From Sphingomonas aerophila (GTDB lineage: Bacteria > Pseudomonadota > Alphaproteobacteria > Sphingomonadales > Sphingomonadaceae), in the NCBI RefSeq assembly GCF_014199305.1, contig NZ_JACIJK010000005.1, positions 62,001 to 126,000 of the forward strand: 64,000 bases of DNA, read 5' to 3'. The stretch's first letter is position 1. Each line of letters opens with the position of its first letter. Below are positions 32,974 through 42,139 of this stretch, one piece after another. The position numbers and the translations under genes were made by a program. The notes under the pieces were generated by a model. That model was not told the DNA's origin and made no database searches. It saw nothing but the letters and a program-made list of their open reading frames with translations.

Positions 32974-33924
32974 TCAGGCGGCGGGCTTGACCCAGCCGTG
33001 CATCGCCATCCAGCGCGCGAACTCGTCGAACCAGCCGGTGCTGGTCGTCGGCTTGGGATACATGCCAAAGCCGTGGCCGCCCTGTTCGAACAGGTGGAAC
33101 TCGACCGGCCGCTTCGCCGTGCGCCAGCTGTCGATCAGGCCAAAGCCGCCATTGCCGAACAAGGGATCGTCGGCCGCCAGCGCAACGAACATCGGCGGCG
33201 CGTCGGCTGGCACCGTTACCGGCGTCAGCGGGCCATAGATATTGCCGATAAAGGCGGGCTTGGCATCCTCGCCATGCAGCGCCGTGGTCATGGTCAGCAT
33301 CGCGCCCGCTGAAAAGCCCACCATGCCGATCCGGTTGGGGTCGACCTTCCACTCGCCCGCGCGTCGGCGGATCAGGGCAAAGGCGGCGCGTGCGTCCGCA
33401 ATCTGCGGCTGGAGGTTCGCCATCATGCGATCGGGATCGGGCCGTGGCATCGGCCGCGTCCCCGAAAACCGCTCGCGCTGGTCCTTTTCATAGCCGGCAA
33501 GGTCCGCCGGCGTCTGGTTCAGCCTATACTTGAGCACGAAGGCGGCAACGCCCCGTGCGGCCAGCGCCTTGGCGACGTCCCACCCCTCATTCTGCAACGA
33601 CAGGGTGGTGAAGCCTCCGCCCGGCGCGACCACGACCGCAGTACCTGTCGCCTTGGCCGGATCGGGCAGGAAAGGGGTCAGTGTCGCCTCGGTCACGTTG
33701 CGGACGAACACGCTGTTATATTGGCTGTGCCAAGATTCGCGTGCCTTGGCGCCGGGCAGCGGCCCCGTGCCGAGCGCAATCGCACCGGGCTGCGCGGGTA
33801 CGGAGATCGCGGCCATCTGGTCGCTCTGCGCTTGCGCCGGCCCGGCCGTCAGCAACGCCGCCGCCAGCCCCGCCGCCGCGCCCCGCATCCATGCCGAGCG
33901 TGCGCCCGCTATTCTGTTCAACAT
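32974..33924 (-). CDS. Exported alpha/beta-hydrolase esterase (acetyl-xylan-esterase-like)
   Basis: A 316-residue secreted esterase. Signal peptide ends near GPAQAQ; oxyanion region VVVAPGGGFTTLS, nucleophile elbow GFSAGA, Asp in AADDPLF and His in GGHGFGM form the BD-FAE/dienelactone-type triad. Such enzymes deacylate plant or microbial polysaccharides, often annotated as endo-1,4-beta-xylanase-like. ATG 33924 is backed by GGAGAGGAG; the upstream extension to 33966 is not signal-like. It runs opposite to the GH16 lipoprotein. Confidence 0.83.
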   Translation of the reverse strand: MLNRIAGARSAWMRGAAAGLAAALLTAGPAQAQSDQMAAISVPAQPGAIALGTGPLPGAKARESWHSQYNSVFVRNVTEATLTPFLPDPAKATGTAVVVAPGGGFTTLSLQNEGWDVAKALAARGVAAFVLKYRLNQTPADLAGYEKDQRERFSGTRPMPRPDPDRMMANLQPQIADARAAFALIRRRAGEWKVDPNRIGMVGFSAGAMLTMTTALHGEDAKPAFIGNIYGPLTPVTVPADAPPMFVALAADDPLFGNGGFGLIDSWRTAKRPVEFHLFEQGGHGFGMYPKPTTSTGWFDEFARWMAMHGWVKPAA

Positions 33925-34149
33925 CAGATCTCCTCTCCCGCTTGTCACGGTCGCCCTGCGCCGCATTCTTGTCCTACTAGAGCAGCGGCGGAACGCCGGG
34001 TCAACCGGCTGCGATCACCACGTGGAGACGCAATGGTCATCGCAGCAGAATCCGCGGCGCGAAGTCGCCGGCCAACATGGTCACCGCCTCTTTAACCGGA
34101 CCTAAGCCACTGGGAGCGTAGGCTTTTCACAACACGGAGAACGGTTGTG

Positions 34150-35058
34150 ATGGCTATGAATTGGTTGGGCAGGTCGGCGACTCACCTCGCCTTGGCAGCG
34201 TCGGTGGCTGGTTGCGGTGGCGGCACCGGCGCTGCCATTGGGGACAGCGTGGCAGTCGTGCCCGGCCCCCTGCCGGTCAGCACACCCACGCCATCACCCA
34301 GCCCGACGCCCACTCCCACGCCAACCGCCACTACCACGCAGCAGGGTACCCCCACGCCCGCCAATCCGGCGAGCGACCTGTCCCAGCTTCCCCCGGTCGA
34401 TCTGTCGGACATGAAGCTGTGGAACTATGCCGGCAAATGGCATGCGTCCGAATGGGACAATGCCGTCAGCACGATCCCCTGGCGCTATAACCACGTCACC
34501 CAGCCCAATCGCGCGGACACGTATCTGCGGCTCGACGAGGCGGGGGCGCCAGAGCTTCAGGCTGTGACCGGCACGCCTGCACAGACCGACGGTTTGTGGG
34601 AAGCGGACGTGACCCTGCCGACCCTGATGGACGGCCTCGTCGTGGCGCCCTTGTGGCTTTACAATCAGAAGACCCATGACGAAATCGACTTCGAATATGC
34701 CGGGCGGAAGGGCCTCGACGTAACGCTTCACGCCAACGTGAACGGCGCCATGAAGCAGACATCGGTTCGCCTGTTCCCTGGCAAGGACATGTCGGGCCAG
34801 CGCCATCGCTTCGGGATCCGCATGGATCTTGCCGCCGGGGTGATCGAGCTGTTCTTCGACGGCAAGTCGGTTCAGCGTTGGACGCGGGACAAGGCGCCCA
34901 TCTTCATCACCACCCCGCTTCGCCCCTGGTTCTCCATGTGGGCGGCCAATCCCACCAATGCCGGGCTGGTTGGCTGGACCGGCACCTGGCCGGGCCTTCC
35001 CGCCGGCGGGTCGCTGACCATGACGGTGCACGGCTACCGCTACACGCCCCTCAGCTAA
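34150..35058 (+). CDS. GH16 glycoside hydrolase lipoprotein (beta-glucanase-like)
   Basis: A 302-residue lipoprotein with lipobox SVAGC (Cys22), a Pro/Thr/Ser-rich linker of about 40 residues, then a GH16 jelly roll. The catalytic motif EIDFE (178-182) carries the nucleophile E178, D180 and acid/base E182. The Pro/Thr linker should extend the catalytic domain from the outer membrane. GH16 enzymes cleave beta-1,3/1,4-glucans, agar or xyloglucan; the specific polymer cannot be assigned. Starts at ATG 34150 (an adjacent GTG at 34147 has slightly better spacing to GGAG). Confidence 0.83.
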   Translation: MAMNWLGRSATHLALAASVAGCGGGTGAAIGDSVAVVPGPLPVSTPTPSPSPTPTPTPTATTTQQGTPTPANPASDLSQLPPVDLSDMKLWNYAGKWHASEWDNAVSTIPWRYNHVTQPNRADTYLRLDEAGAPELQAVTGTPAQTDGLWEADVTLPTLMDGLVVAPLWLYNQKTHDEIDFEYAGRKGLDVTLHANVNGAMKQTSVRLFPGKDMSGQRHRFGIRMDLAAGVIELFFDGKSVQRWTRDKAPIFITTPLRPWFSMWAANPTNAGLVGWTGTWPGLPAGGSLTMTVHGYRYTPLS

Positions 35059-35079
35059 GGTGCGCCGGGGCCGGGCGCG

Positions 35080-35895
35080 TCAGGCGATCCCGAACGGTAC
35101 GAGGCGGTTGTTGGCATCATGGCCGATGACCGCCCGGCCCAGATACGGCACGCCCATCTCGCCGCACCAGCGAATGATCATGTCCTCCGCCGTTCCCTTC
35201 CACGGCGGGTCGTTTTCGATCACGTCCTTGATCATGCCAAGTTTGACGCCAGCGATCCCTTTCAACTGGGTCGCATGCGCGATCGTGAACAGCATCCGGT
35301 CGATGCGGTACATCGGCTCCGATACCTCCTCCAGCATCAGCACATGATCGGTCAGGTCGGGGAGCCAGGGCGTCCCCACCAGCGCGTCCAGGATCGCGAT
35401 GTTGAACGCCACCGCCGGTCGCCCCGCCAGCCCCGGCTCCAGCACGCTGCGCTCCCCCCGTGTCAGCCAGGCGAGCGACCGCGACACGCACGCGCCCGCA
35501 TCCGCCCGGTTCACCTCCGACGGCATCGGCCCATGCACCGGCCGCCCGATCCGCCGCGCATACAGCGCCGCCAGCAGGAACCCGTTGTCCGAATAACCAA
35601 GATACGTCTTGTGCCGCGCCGCCGGGCCCAGCTGCGGAATGACGCTGTGGAGGAGGCGGTTCGACCCATAGCCGCCCCGCGCAAACCAGATCGCGTCAAA
35701 GGCGGCGTCGTTGGCGAACTCAAGGAAGGCGGCACCGCGCCGCTCGTCCGACCCGGCGAAATGGCCGTCCGACTCATAGCATTGCGGATGAAACACCAGC
35801 TCCACATCCGGAAACGAAAGTGCCGCGAGCGCGGACAGCTTTGCCTCCACGATCCGGTCGATCGGCCGGGCCGGCGCGCAAATCCCGATCTTCAA
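35080..35895 (-). CDS. LD-carboxypeptidase (S66 family)
   Basis: A 271-residue cytoplasmic serine peptidase that trims the terminal D-Ala from murein tetrapeptide during recycling. Triad: S102 (GYSD), E189/E190 (MLEEVSEP) and H259 (IGHDANN). The opening KIGICAPARP and FARGGYG match the family. Divergent from the Mpl-like ligase, 48 bases apart. Both act in sequence on the same recycled peptide, so the pairing supports both calls. Confidence 0.87.
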   Translation of the reverse strand: MKIGICAPARPIDRIVEAKLSALAALSFPDVELVFHPQCYESDGHFAGSDERRGAAFLEFANDAAFDAIWFARGGYGSNRLLHSVIPQLGPAARHKTYLGYSDNGFLLAALYARRIGRPVHGPMPSEVNRADAGACVSRSLAWLTRGERSVLEPGLAGRPAVAFNIAILDALVGTPWLPDLTDHVLMLEEVSEPMYRIDRMLFTIAHATQLKGIAGVKLGMIKDVIENDPPWKGTAEDMIIRWCGEMGVPYLGRAVIGHDANNRLVPFGIA

Positions 35896-35943
35896 CGCCT
35901 GCCCTTCCTTGCCCCGTGTCGCCTTAGCCGATAGCGCGAAGCC

Positions 35944-37356
35944 ATGGTTGACGCCAAGCTCCCGCTGGACCGCCCCTTTTTCGTCGGCATCGGCGGATCG
36001 GGCATGATGCCCCTCGCGCTGATCCTCGCCGGCCGCGGTGCCGATGTGTCGGGATCGGACCGCAGCCTCGACCAGGGTCGCGTTCCCGCCAAGTTCGACG
36101 ACCTGCGCGCCCGGGGCGTCCGGCTCTTCGCCCAGGATGGCAGCGGCATCACCTCCCCCGACCAGCTCGTGATCGCCTCCGCCGCGATCGAGGCGACTGT
36201 CCCCGACATGGTCCGCGCTGCAGAGCTCGCCTGCCCCCGCGCCACCCGGGCACAGGTGCTAGCGTCCCTCTTCAACGACAGCGCCCTGCCGATCGGCGTC
36301 GCGGGCACCAGCGGCAAGTCGACGGTGACCGGCATGATCGGCTGGATCTTCCACGCGCTCGGCCGCGATCCCACCGTGATGAACGGCGCGGTGATGAAGA
36401 ACTTCGCCACTCCCGACGCGCCTTTCGCCAGCGCGCTGGTCGGCAAGGGCGATGCGTTCATCAGCGAAGTGGACGAAAGCGACGGCTCCATCGCGCTTTA
36501 CCGCCCCGCGGTCGCCGTGATCGGCAACATCAGCCTCGACCACAAGGGGCTGGACGAGCTGCGCCAGTTGTTCGGCGACTTCGCCGGCACCGCGCGCACC
36601 AGCGTCGTCAACGTCGGCGATGCCGAAGCCGCCACCCTCGCCGCAACGCTGCCCCGCGACCGGTTGCTGACCGTCGCGACCGACGCCGAAGCCGACATCG
36701 CCGCAACGGCCCTCGCGCCCGAACCCTTCGCCATCGCCTTTGACCTCGCCGGCCAGGGCGAGCGTCACCGCGTCCGCCTCTCCGTCCCGGGCCGCCACAA
36801 CGTCGCCAACGCGCTCGCCGCGATCGGCGCCTGCGTCGCGGCGGGCGTGCCGCTTGCCGACGCTGCCCGCGCGATCGAGGGCTTTGCCGGCCTGCGCCGC
36901 CGCTTCGACCTGGTCGGCACGGCGGCCGGCGTGTCGGTGATCGACGATTTCGGCCATAACCCCGACAAGATCGCCGCGACGCTCGACACGCTGCACGCCT
37001 TTCCCGGCCGGCTGCTGCTCCTGTTCCAGCCGCACGGCTATGGCCCGCTCAAGGTGATGCGCCGCGAACTCGTCGACAGCCTCGCCGCCCGCCTCGCGCC
37101 CGGCGACGTGCTGGTGATGCCCGACCCCGTCTATTTCGGTGGCACCGTGACGCGAGAGGTGACCAGCGCCGACATCATCGAGGACCTGCGTGCCCTTGGC
37201 CACGACGCCCGCCACATCCCCGACAGAGCCCACGCCGCCGCGGCCCTTGTCGCCGAAGCCGAGTCCGGCGACCGCATCACCGTCATGGGCGCCCGCGACG
37301 ACACGCTAAGCCTCCTCGCCGCCGACATGGTCGAGAGCCTGCGCGTAAGGACGTAA
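35944..37356 (+). CDS. mpl: Mur ligase family, Mpl-like (murein tripeptide ligase)
   Basis: A 470-residue Mur ligase: N-terminal Rossmann-like UDP domain ([14 protein letters not shown]), ATP loop GTSGKST (121-127), central block EVDESDG and [10 protein letters not shown], and a C-terminal Rossmann domain ([11 protein letters not shown]). Length suits Mpl (~455-460) and MurC-type ligases. It should reattach L-Ala-gamma-D-Glu-mDAP to UDP-MurNAc, saving recycled peptide. MurC is the alternative, but isolated position next to an LD-carboxypeptidase favours Mpl. Confidence 0.8.
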   Translation: MVDAKLPLDRPFFVGIGGSGMMPLALILAGRGADVSGSDRSLDQGRVPAKFDDLRARGVRLFAQDGSGITSPDQLVIASAAIEATVPDMVRAAELACPRATRAQVLASLFNDSALPIGVAGTSGKSTVTGMIGWIFHALGRDPTVMNGAVMKNFATPDAPFASALVGKGDAFISEVDESDGSIALYRPAVAVIGNISLDHKGLDELRQLFGDFAGTARTSVVNVGDAEAATLAATLPRDRLLTVATDAEADIAATALAPEPFAIAFDLAGQGERHRVRLSVPGRHNVANALAAIGACVAAGVPLADAARAIEGFAGLRRRFDLVGTAAGVSVIDDFGHNPDKIAATLDTLHAFPGRLLLLFQPHGYGPLKVMRRELVDSLAARLAPGDVLVMPDPVYFGGTVTREVTSADIIEDLRALGHDARHIPDRAHAAAALVAEAESGDRITVMGARDDTLSLLAADMVESLRVRT

Positions 37357-37393
37357 AGCACCCTTGACGTAAAGCTCGCTTTCCATGTAAAGC
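37353..37393 (+). promoter_or_regulatory. Promoter with triple GTAAAGC operator-like repeats
   Basis: The heptamer GTAAAGC occurs three times (37353-37359, 37369-37375, 37387-37393), about 16-18 bases apart, and AAAGC-N2-GCTTT (37371-37382) forms a dyad. A -35-like TTGACG (37364) with a -10-like TGTAAA (37386) at a 16-base gap lies inside the repeats. This is the only promoter-like site before the membrane protein-XRE-hydrolase operon; the XRE product is the likely ligand. Confidence 0.55.
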
Positions 37394-37424
37394 TTCCTTC
37401 ACAACGAGTCGAAGGAGGTCACCA

Positions 37425-37832
37425 ATGCCCGCCACCCCCGCCCTGCGCCGCTACAACAAGCGCGTGCTCATCTCCTGTGCAGCTTACGGCTTCTCGCTGG
37501 TCGGCGGCATCAGCTACTTCAACAATCATCCCGGCGCGCATGGGCCGACCGCCTATCTCGCGGCCGTCATCCCGGCGCTCGCCATCATCGGCGTGTTCGT
37601 CGCGGTCGGACGCTATCTGGTGGAGGAGCGGGACGAGTATCTCCGCATGCTGATGGTGCGCCAGTCGCTGGTCGCAACTGCCTTTGCGCTCAGCCTCGCG
37701 ACGCTGTGGGGCTTTCTCAACAGCTTCGACCTCGCCCCCCGGATCGACAGCTATTACGTCGCGGTCGTCTGGTTCGCCGGCCTGGGTGTTGGCTCATGCG
37801 TCAACGCCCTGATCGAGCGGAGGGCCCGGTGA
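37425..37832 (+). CDS. Small membrane protein of XRE-linked module
   Basis: A 135-residue protein with four hydrophobic segments (VLISCAAYGFSLVGGISYF, YLAAVIPALAIIGVFVAVGRYL, SLVATAFALSLATLWGFL, YYVAVVWFAGLGVGSCVNALI). No family name recognised with confidence. It has the strong ribosome site AAGGAGG and its stop overlaps the GTG of the XRE gene (GTGA). Similar membrane protein-XRE pairs are common in alphaproteobacteria; the regulator may answer to, or control, this protein. Confidence 0.72.
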   Translation: MPATPALRRYNKRVLISCAAYGFSLVGGISYFNNHPGAHGPTAYLAAVIPALAIIGVFVAVGRYLVEERDEYLRMLMVRQSLVATAFALSLATLWGFLNSFDLAPRIDSYYVAVVWFAGLGVGSCVNALIERRAR

Positions 37833-38032
37833 ACAACCACCTTCGCGACCTGCGCGGGGAGCGGGGCTGGAGCCAGCAGGAGCTGGCGGAACGGCTGGAC
37901 GTCAGCCGCCAGAGCGTCAACGCGATCGAAACCGGCCGCTACGATCCCTCGCTCCCCCTCGCCTTCAAGATCGCCGAACTGTTCGGCCTCGCCATCGAAC
38001 AGGTATTCACCAGCCCGTCCAGGGAGTCCTGA
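37829..38032 (+). CDS. XRE-family helix-turn-helix regulator (67 aa)
   Basis: A minimal 67-residue HTH protein. Recognition unit LRDLRGERGWSQQELAERLDVSRQSVNAIETGRYDPSL is the classic Cro/C1 (HTH_3) fold, followed by the PLAFKIAELFGLAIEQVF tail of the YozG-like class. GTG start at 37829 overlaps the previous stop; GGAGGG lies just upstream. It likely represses its own operon via the repeats at 37353-37393. No toxin-type partner is visible. Confidence 0.85.
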   Translation: MNNHLRDLRGERGWSQQELAERLDVSRQSVNAIETGRYDPSLPLAFKIAELFGLAIEQVFTSPSRES

Positions 38033-38033
38033 G

Positions 38034-38948
38034 ATGATCCGTCACCTGCCCCAGCCCCTTGCCGGCCTGTTCGTCGCGTTGATCGCGATCCACGCCACCC
38101 CCGCGTGCGCCCAGCAGGCTGCGTTGGCCGCTGTGACGGCGCCGACGCAGATGCAGCACATCTCCGTCCAGGTGACCGGCACGGGGTCGCCCGTCATTCT
38201 CATCCCTGGCCTGTCGAGCCCGCGCGACGTCTATGCCGGCGTCGTTCCCGCGCTCGCTCGCCACCATCGCGTGTACGTGGTTCAGGTGAACGGGTTCGCC
38301 GGCGACGCACCGCGCGCTAACCTTCAGCCCGGGCTGCTGGCTGGCATCGTCTCCGATCTTCACCAGTTCGCGACCGCGCAGAACATCGCGGCCGCGCCGG
38401 TGGTCGGCCATTCCATGGGCGGGCTGGTCGCGCTGATGCTGGCCAAGGCGCATCCCGCCGACGTCGGCAAGCTCCTGATCGTGGACGCGCTGCCCTTTGT
38501 GGGGGAGATCTTCGCCCCGGGCGCCACCGTCGCGGCCCTCGAACCTCAGGCGCGCGCGATGCGTGACATGATCGCCGCCGCCTATGGCAAGCCCGCCGAT
38601 CCCGCGATGACCGCCGCGATCGCCAGCCACAATGCGCTGAAACCCGCGAGCCAGGCCCAGGTCGCCGCCTGGGCGGCTCGGGCGGACCCGCGCGTTTCCG
38701 CTCTCTCCCTTTATGAGGACATGGTGACGGATCTGCGTCCCGACATGGCCGCCATCCGACAGCCGATCACGGTGCTCGTGCCCTACAGCGCCGCACTGCC
38801 CCAGGCGCAGGCTCATGCCCTTTACGAACGCGCCTATGCCGCTGCGCCCGCACACAGCATCGTCGATGTCGCAGACAGCGGCCACTTCGTCATGCTCGAT
38901 CAGCCGCAAGCCTTCACCACATCGCTCGACGCCTTTCTCGCGGGCTGA
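38034..38948 (+). CDS. Exported alpha/beta hydrolase in the XRE operon
   Basis: A 304-residue hydrolase: signal peptide ending HATPACAQ, oxyanion block ILIPGLSSPRDVY, elbow GHSMGG, acid residue region VPYSAA, and C-terminal GHFVMLDQP with the catalytic His. It starts one base after the XRE stop, so the three genes form one operon. The substrate is unknown; export suggests an outside ester or quorum-type lactone, not established. Confidence 0.82.
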   Translation: MIRHLPQPLAGLFVALIAIHATPACAQQAALAAVTAPTQMQHISVQVTGTGSPVILIPGLSSPRDVYAGVVPALARHHRVYVVQVNGFAGDAPRANLQPGLLAGIVSDLHQFATAQNIAAAPVVGHSMGGLVALMLAKAHPADVGKLLIVDALPFVGEIFAPGATVAALEPQARAMRDMIAAAYGKPADPAMTAAIASHNALKPASQAQVAAWAARADPRVSALSLYEDMVTDLRPDMAAIRQPITVLVPYSAALPQAQAHALYERAYAAAPAHSIVDVADSGHFVMLDQPQAFTTSLDAFLAG

Positions 38949-38968
38949 GGCGCGGGTAAGGGCGGCGC

Positions 38969-39688
38969 ATGACCAGCACTCGCCCCAACCTCGCCTATCA
39001 CCATACTCCCGGCACCGGCCCGACGGTCGTGTTCCTGCCCGGCTACGCGTCCGACATGACCGGCACTAAGGCGATCGCGCTGGAGGTCTGGGCCAAGGCG
39101 CGCGGCCGCGCCTTTCTCCGCTTCGACTATGGCGGCTGCGGCGCCAGCGAGGGCGACTTCGCCGACCAGACGCTGGCCGGCTGGCTGGAGGATGTGCTCG
39201 CCATGATCGACCAGGTCGCGACCGGGCCGGTGGTGCTGGTCGGCTCCTCGATGGGCGGATGGCTGATGCTGCTCGCCGCACGGGCCCGGCCGGATCGCGT
39301 CGTCGGCCTGGTCGGCATCGCGCCCGCCCCCGACTTCACCGACTGGGGCTTCTCGCAGGAAGACAAGATGACCCTGCTCCAGACCGGACAGCTGGAGCGC
39401 GCCAACCCTTATGGCCCCGAACCGACGCTCTACACCCGCGCCTTCTGGTCGTCGGGCGAAGCGAATCGGCTGATGTTCGGGCAGATCGCGATCGACTGCC
39501 CGGTACGGTTGATCCAGGGGCAGCGTGACCCGGACGTGCCCTGGAACCGCACGCTCCACCTCGCCAGCCTGCTGCGTTCAGACGATGTGCATCTGGCTCT
39601 CGTCAAGGATGGCGACCACCGCCTGTCGCGCGACACCGACGTCGCGCTGCTGCTTCGGACGGTGGAGGATCTCGTCGCCCGCGCATGA
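38969..39688 (+). CDS. Cytoplasmic alpha/beta hydrolase (thioesterase-like)
   Basis: A 239-residue hydrolase with FLPGYASDMTG, FDYGGCGASEG, elbow GSSMGG, RDPDVPW and a C-terminal DGDHRLS, fitting the ABHD10/palmitoyl-protein-thioesterase-like group. No signal peptide. Its stop overlaps the ATG of the TPR gene (ATGA), so the two are coupled. Substrate not assignable. Confidence 0.85.
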   Translation: MTSTRPNLAYHHTPGTGPTVVFLPGYASDMTGTKAIALEVWAKARGRAFLRFDYGGCGASEGDFADQTLAGWLEDVLAMIDQVATGPVVLVGSSMGGWLMLLAARARPDRVVGLVGIAPAPDFTDWGFSQEDKMTLLQTGQLERANPYGPEPTLYTRAFWSSGEANRLMFGQIAIDCPVRLIQGQRDPDVPWNRTLHLASLLRSDDVHLALVKDGDHRLSRDTDVALLLRTVEDLVARA

Positions 39689-40422
39689 CCGCTCTGCTCC
39701 TCCTCCTTCTGGCCCAGGCCGCGCCGGCACCGGCCAGCGACAACGGCGCGCGCTGCCTCGATCTCGTCCGCACCGATCCCGCCGCCGCGCTGGTACAGGC
39801 GGCGCGCGCCCCGCTCGCCAACACGGTGGAGGGTGGCCGGTGCGAGGGTCTGGCCAACGCGGCGCTCAGCCGCTGGGGCGCCGCTGCGGTGGCATTCGAA
39901 ACCGCCGCCCGCGCCGCTGCCGCGACCAAGGATGATGAGGCCGCTCGCCTTTGGGCACAGGCGGGGAATGCACGCCTCGCCGGCGGCGACGCATCGGGAG
40001 CCCTCGCCGCGCTCGACTCGGCGGTCGCGGCCGGGACGCTAGCCGCCGAACCACTGGGTCAGGTCCGCCTCGACCGCGCCCGTGCCCGCGTCGCGACGGG
40101 CGACAATGATGGCGCGCGCGAGGACATCAACGCCGCGCTGCCGGCCCTGGACGGCGATCCCGTCGCCTGGCTGCTGTCCGCCACGCTCGCCCGCCGCGCC
40201 GGCGACGTGCCCCGCGCCCGCCACGACATCGGCGAGGCGCTCCGCCGCAGCCCCGACGACGCCGGCGTACAGCTGGAGGCAGGCAACATCGCCGCGCTCG
40301 CCCGTGACGAGGCCGCCGCCAGGGCCGCCTGGGCCGAAGCCGCGCGCCTTGCCCCCAACGGGCCCGAGGGTCGCGCCGCGCTTGCCGCCCTGCGTCAATT
40401 CGACCCCGCCAGCCCCCAATAA
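39685..40422 (+). CDS. Tetratricopeptide-repeat protein
   Basis: A 245-residue protein with a short hydrophobic N-terminus (MTALLLLLLAQAAPAPA, a likely signal peptide) and several degenerate Ala-rich TPR helices, such as LWAQAGNARLAGGDASGALAALDSA and ARHDIGEALRRSPDDAGVQLEAGN. TPR proteins serve as protein-binding scaffolds; partner unknown. ATGA overlap with the upstream hydrolase shows coupling. Confidence 0.75.
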   Translation: MTALLLLLLAQAAPAPASDNGARCLDLVRTDPAAALVQAARAPLANTVEGGRCEGLANAALSRWGAAAVAFETAARAAAATKDDEAARLWAQAGNARLAGGDASGALAALDSAVAAGTLAAEPLGQVRLDRARARVATGDNDGAREDINAALPALDGDPVAWLLSATLARRAGDVPRARHDIGEALRRSPDDAGVQLEAGNIAALARDEAAARAAWAEAARLAPNGPEGRAALAALRQFDPASPQ

Positions 40423-40476
40423 GGGAACCCGGCACGGGGCCGCCGCGCTTGGCAGGGAATCCGCCACGGAGTTCCC

Positions 40477-40929
40477 ATGCGTTACCTTCACACCATGATC
40501 CGCGTCACCGATCCGGACGCCACCATCCGCTTCTTTAACCTGCTCGGCCTGTCCGAGGTGCGACGGATGGAGAACCAGGCCGGACGCTTCACCCTGATCT
40601 TCCTCGCCGCGCCAGAGGACATGGCAGGCCCCGGCGAACGCGCCCATGCCGAGGTGGAGCTCACCTATAATTGGCCGACCGACGGGCAGGAGGCGGAACG
40701 CTACACGGGCGGCCGCAACTTCGGCCACCTCGCCTACCGCGTCGACAACATCTACCAGACGTGCCAGCGGCTGATGGACGCCGGCGTCACGATCAACCGC
40801 CCCCCGCGCGACGGCAACATGGCCTTTGTCCGCACTCCCGACCTGATCTCCGTCGAGCTGCTTCAGGCCGGCGACCCGCTGCCCCCGGCGGAGCCGTGGT
40901 CCTCCATGCCCAACACCGGGGAATGGTAA
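40477..40929 (+). CDS. gloA: Lactoylglutathione lyase (glyoxalase I)
   Basis: A 150-residue VOC-fold enzyme that turns the hemithioacetal of methylglyoxal and glutathione into S-lactoylglutathione. Metal ligands are visible at H5 (MRYLHTMIR), E60-region (AEVELTYNW) and H89/E120-region ([21 protein letters not shown]). Family motifs FFNLLGL and TYNW are intact. It is followed 1 base later by gloB, making a complete glyoxalase pathway operon. Confidence 0.88.
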   Translation: MRYLHTMIRVTDPDATIRFFNLLGLSEVRRMENQAGRFTLIFLAAPEDMAGPGERAHAEVELTYNWPTDGQEAERYTGGRNFGHLAYRVDNIYQTCQRLMDAGVTINRPPRDGNMAFVRTPDLISVELLQAGDPLPPAEPWSSMPNTGEW

Positions 40930-40930
40930 G

Positions 40931-41677
40931 GTGGCAGAGGCCATGCCCAAGCCAGAGGTGGTGCGCGTTCCCATCCTCCAGGACAATTACGCCTGGCTGC
41001 TGTTCGACCCGGAAACGGAGGAGGCCGCGTGCGTCGACCCCGGTGACGCCGCACCCGTGCTCGCCGCGGCAAGGGAGCGCGGCTGGACGGTCGGCCAGGT
41101 CTGGCTGACCCACTGGCACGCCGACCATTCGGGCGGAGTGGCGGAGATGAAGGCGGCGGGCGCCACCATCATCGGCCCACGTACGGAGATCGACCGGATC
41201 AAGGGCCCGGTGGACACGCCCATCGACGAGGGCGACGTGGTCCGCCTCGCCAGCTGGACGGGAAAGGTCTGGCGCGTCCCCGGCCACACCCAAGGGCACC
41301 TCGCCTTTTGGTTCGAGGACGCTGGCCTGCTCTTCACCGGCGACACGCTGTTCGCCATGGGCTGCGGTCGCCTCTTCGAAGGCACGCCTGCGGACATGTG
41401 GGGCAATATGCAACGCTATGCCGAGCTTCCCGACCGCACGCTGGTCTATTGCGGCCACGAATATACCCAGTCCAACGGCCGCTTCGCCTTGTCGGAGGAT
41501 CCGGACAACCAGTCGCTCGTCCACCGGATGCGCCATGTCGACGGCCAGCGCGCGCGGGGCGAGCCAACCGTGCCGACCACGATCGGTGAGGAAAAGCTGA
41601 CCAACCCTTTCCTTCGCGCGGGCAGCGCGGAACAACTGGGGGCCTTGCGCGCTCGAAAGGACGCGTTCCAGGGCTGA
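40931..41677 (+). CDS. gloB: Hydroxyacylglutathione hydrolase (glyoxalase II)
   Basis: A 248-residue metallo-beta-lactamase-fold thioesterase that releases D-lactate and glutathione from S-lactoylglutathione. Binuclear site THWHADHSGG (H61, H63, D65, H66), then PGHTQGH, FTGDTLF and CGHEYT. The GTG start at 40931 directly follows the gloA stop; ATG 40943 is an alternative that removes four residues. Works with gloA in methylglyoxal detoxification. Confidence 0.92.
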   Translation: MAEAMPKPEVVRVPILQDNYAWLLFDPETEEAACVDPGDAAPVLAAARERGWTVGQVWLTHWHADHSGGVAEMKAAGATIIGPRTEIDRIKGPVDTPIDEGDVVRLASWTGKVWRVPGHTQGHLAFWFEDAGLLFTGDTLFAMGCGRLFEGTPADMWGNMQRYAELPDRTLVYCGHEYTQSNGRFALSEDPDNQSLVHRMRHVDGQRARGEPTVPTTIGEEKLTNPFLRAGSAEQLGALRARKDAFQG

Positions 41678-41707
41678 ACAACGACCTGTTTACGCCGGAG
41701 ACTGTTG

Positions 41708-42139
41708 ATGCGCCGTGCCGCCTTGCTGTTACCCGTGATAACAGGCGCGTTGCTAGCCGGCTGCGCCGCCTTGCCGGCCGACACCGCCCGCGCGCAACAG
41801 GCGCAACAGGCGACTGCCGACTCACTGCAACGCCGGCTGGCGGGCTTGACACCGGGCCCGCCACAGGCCTGCCTCCCGCTTAACATCCTGCCGTCCAGCG
41901 GCGTCCAGACAAAGGGCTATGGCTCGACCATCCTGTACGTGGTCGGCCGCGACCTGATCTACCGCAACGACACCACCGGCGGGTGTGAGCGGATCGCGCA
42001 AAGCGACATCCTGGTCACCCGGCAGCTTCAGGGGCGTGCCTGCCGCGGTGACATCGCCACCACCGTCGATCCCGCCTCACGCATGCAGACCGGCAGTTGC
42101 GCCTTTGGCGACTTCGTGCCGTATCGGAGGGCAAAATGA
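41708..42139 (+). CDS. Lipoprotein, hypothetical (tandem paralog A)
   Basis: A 143-residue lipoprotein with lipobox LLAGC near residue 18, a coiled Ala/Gln/Thr segment, then a domain with cysteines (ACLPL, GGCER, ACRGD, GSCAFG) and a closing FVPYRRAK. I do not recognise the family. Its C-terminal half aligns with the next gene, including CR.D and the C-F-x-PY-x-R-x-K ending. ATG start 41708 follows TTG 41705. Coupled to the next gene by an ATGA overlap. Confidence 0.65.
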   Translation: MRRAALLLPVITGALLAGCAALPADTARAQQAQQATADSLQRRLAGLTPGPPQACLPLNILPSSGVQTKGYGSTILYVVGRDLIYRNDTTGGCERIAQSDILVTRQLQGRACRGDIATTVDPASRMQTGSCAFGDFVPYRRAK

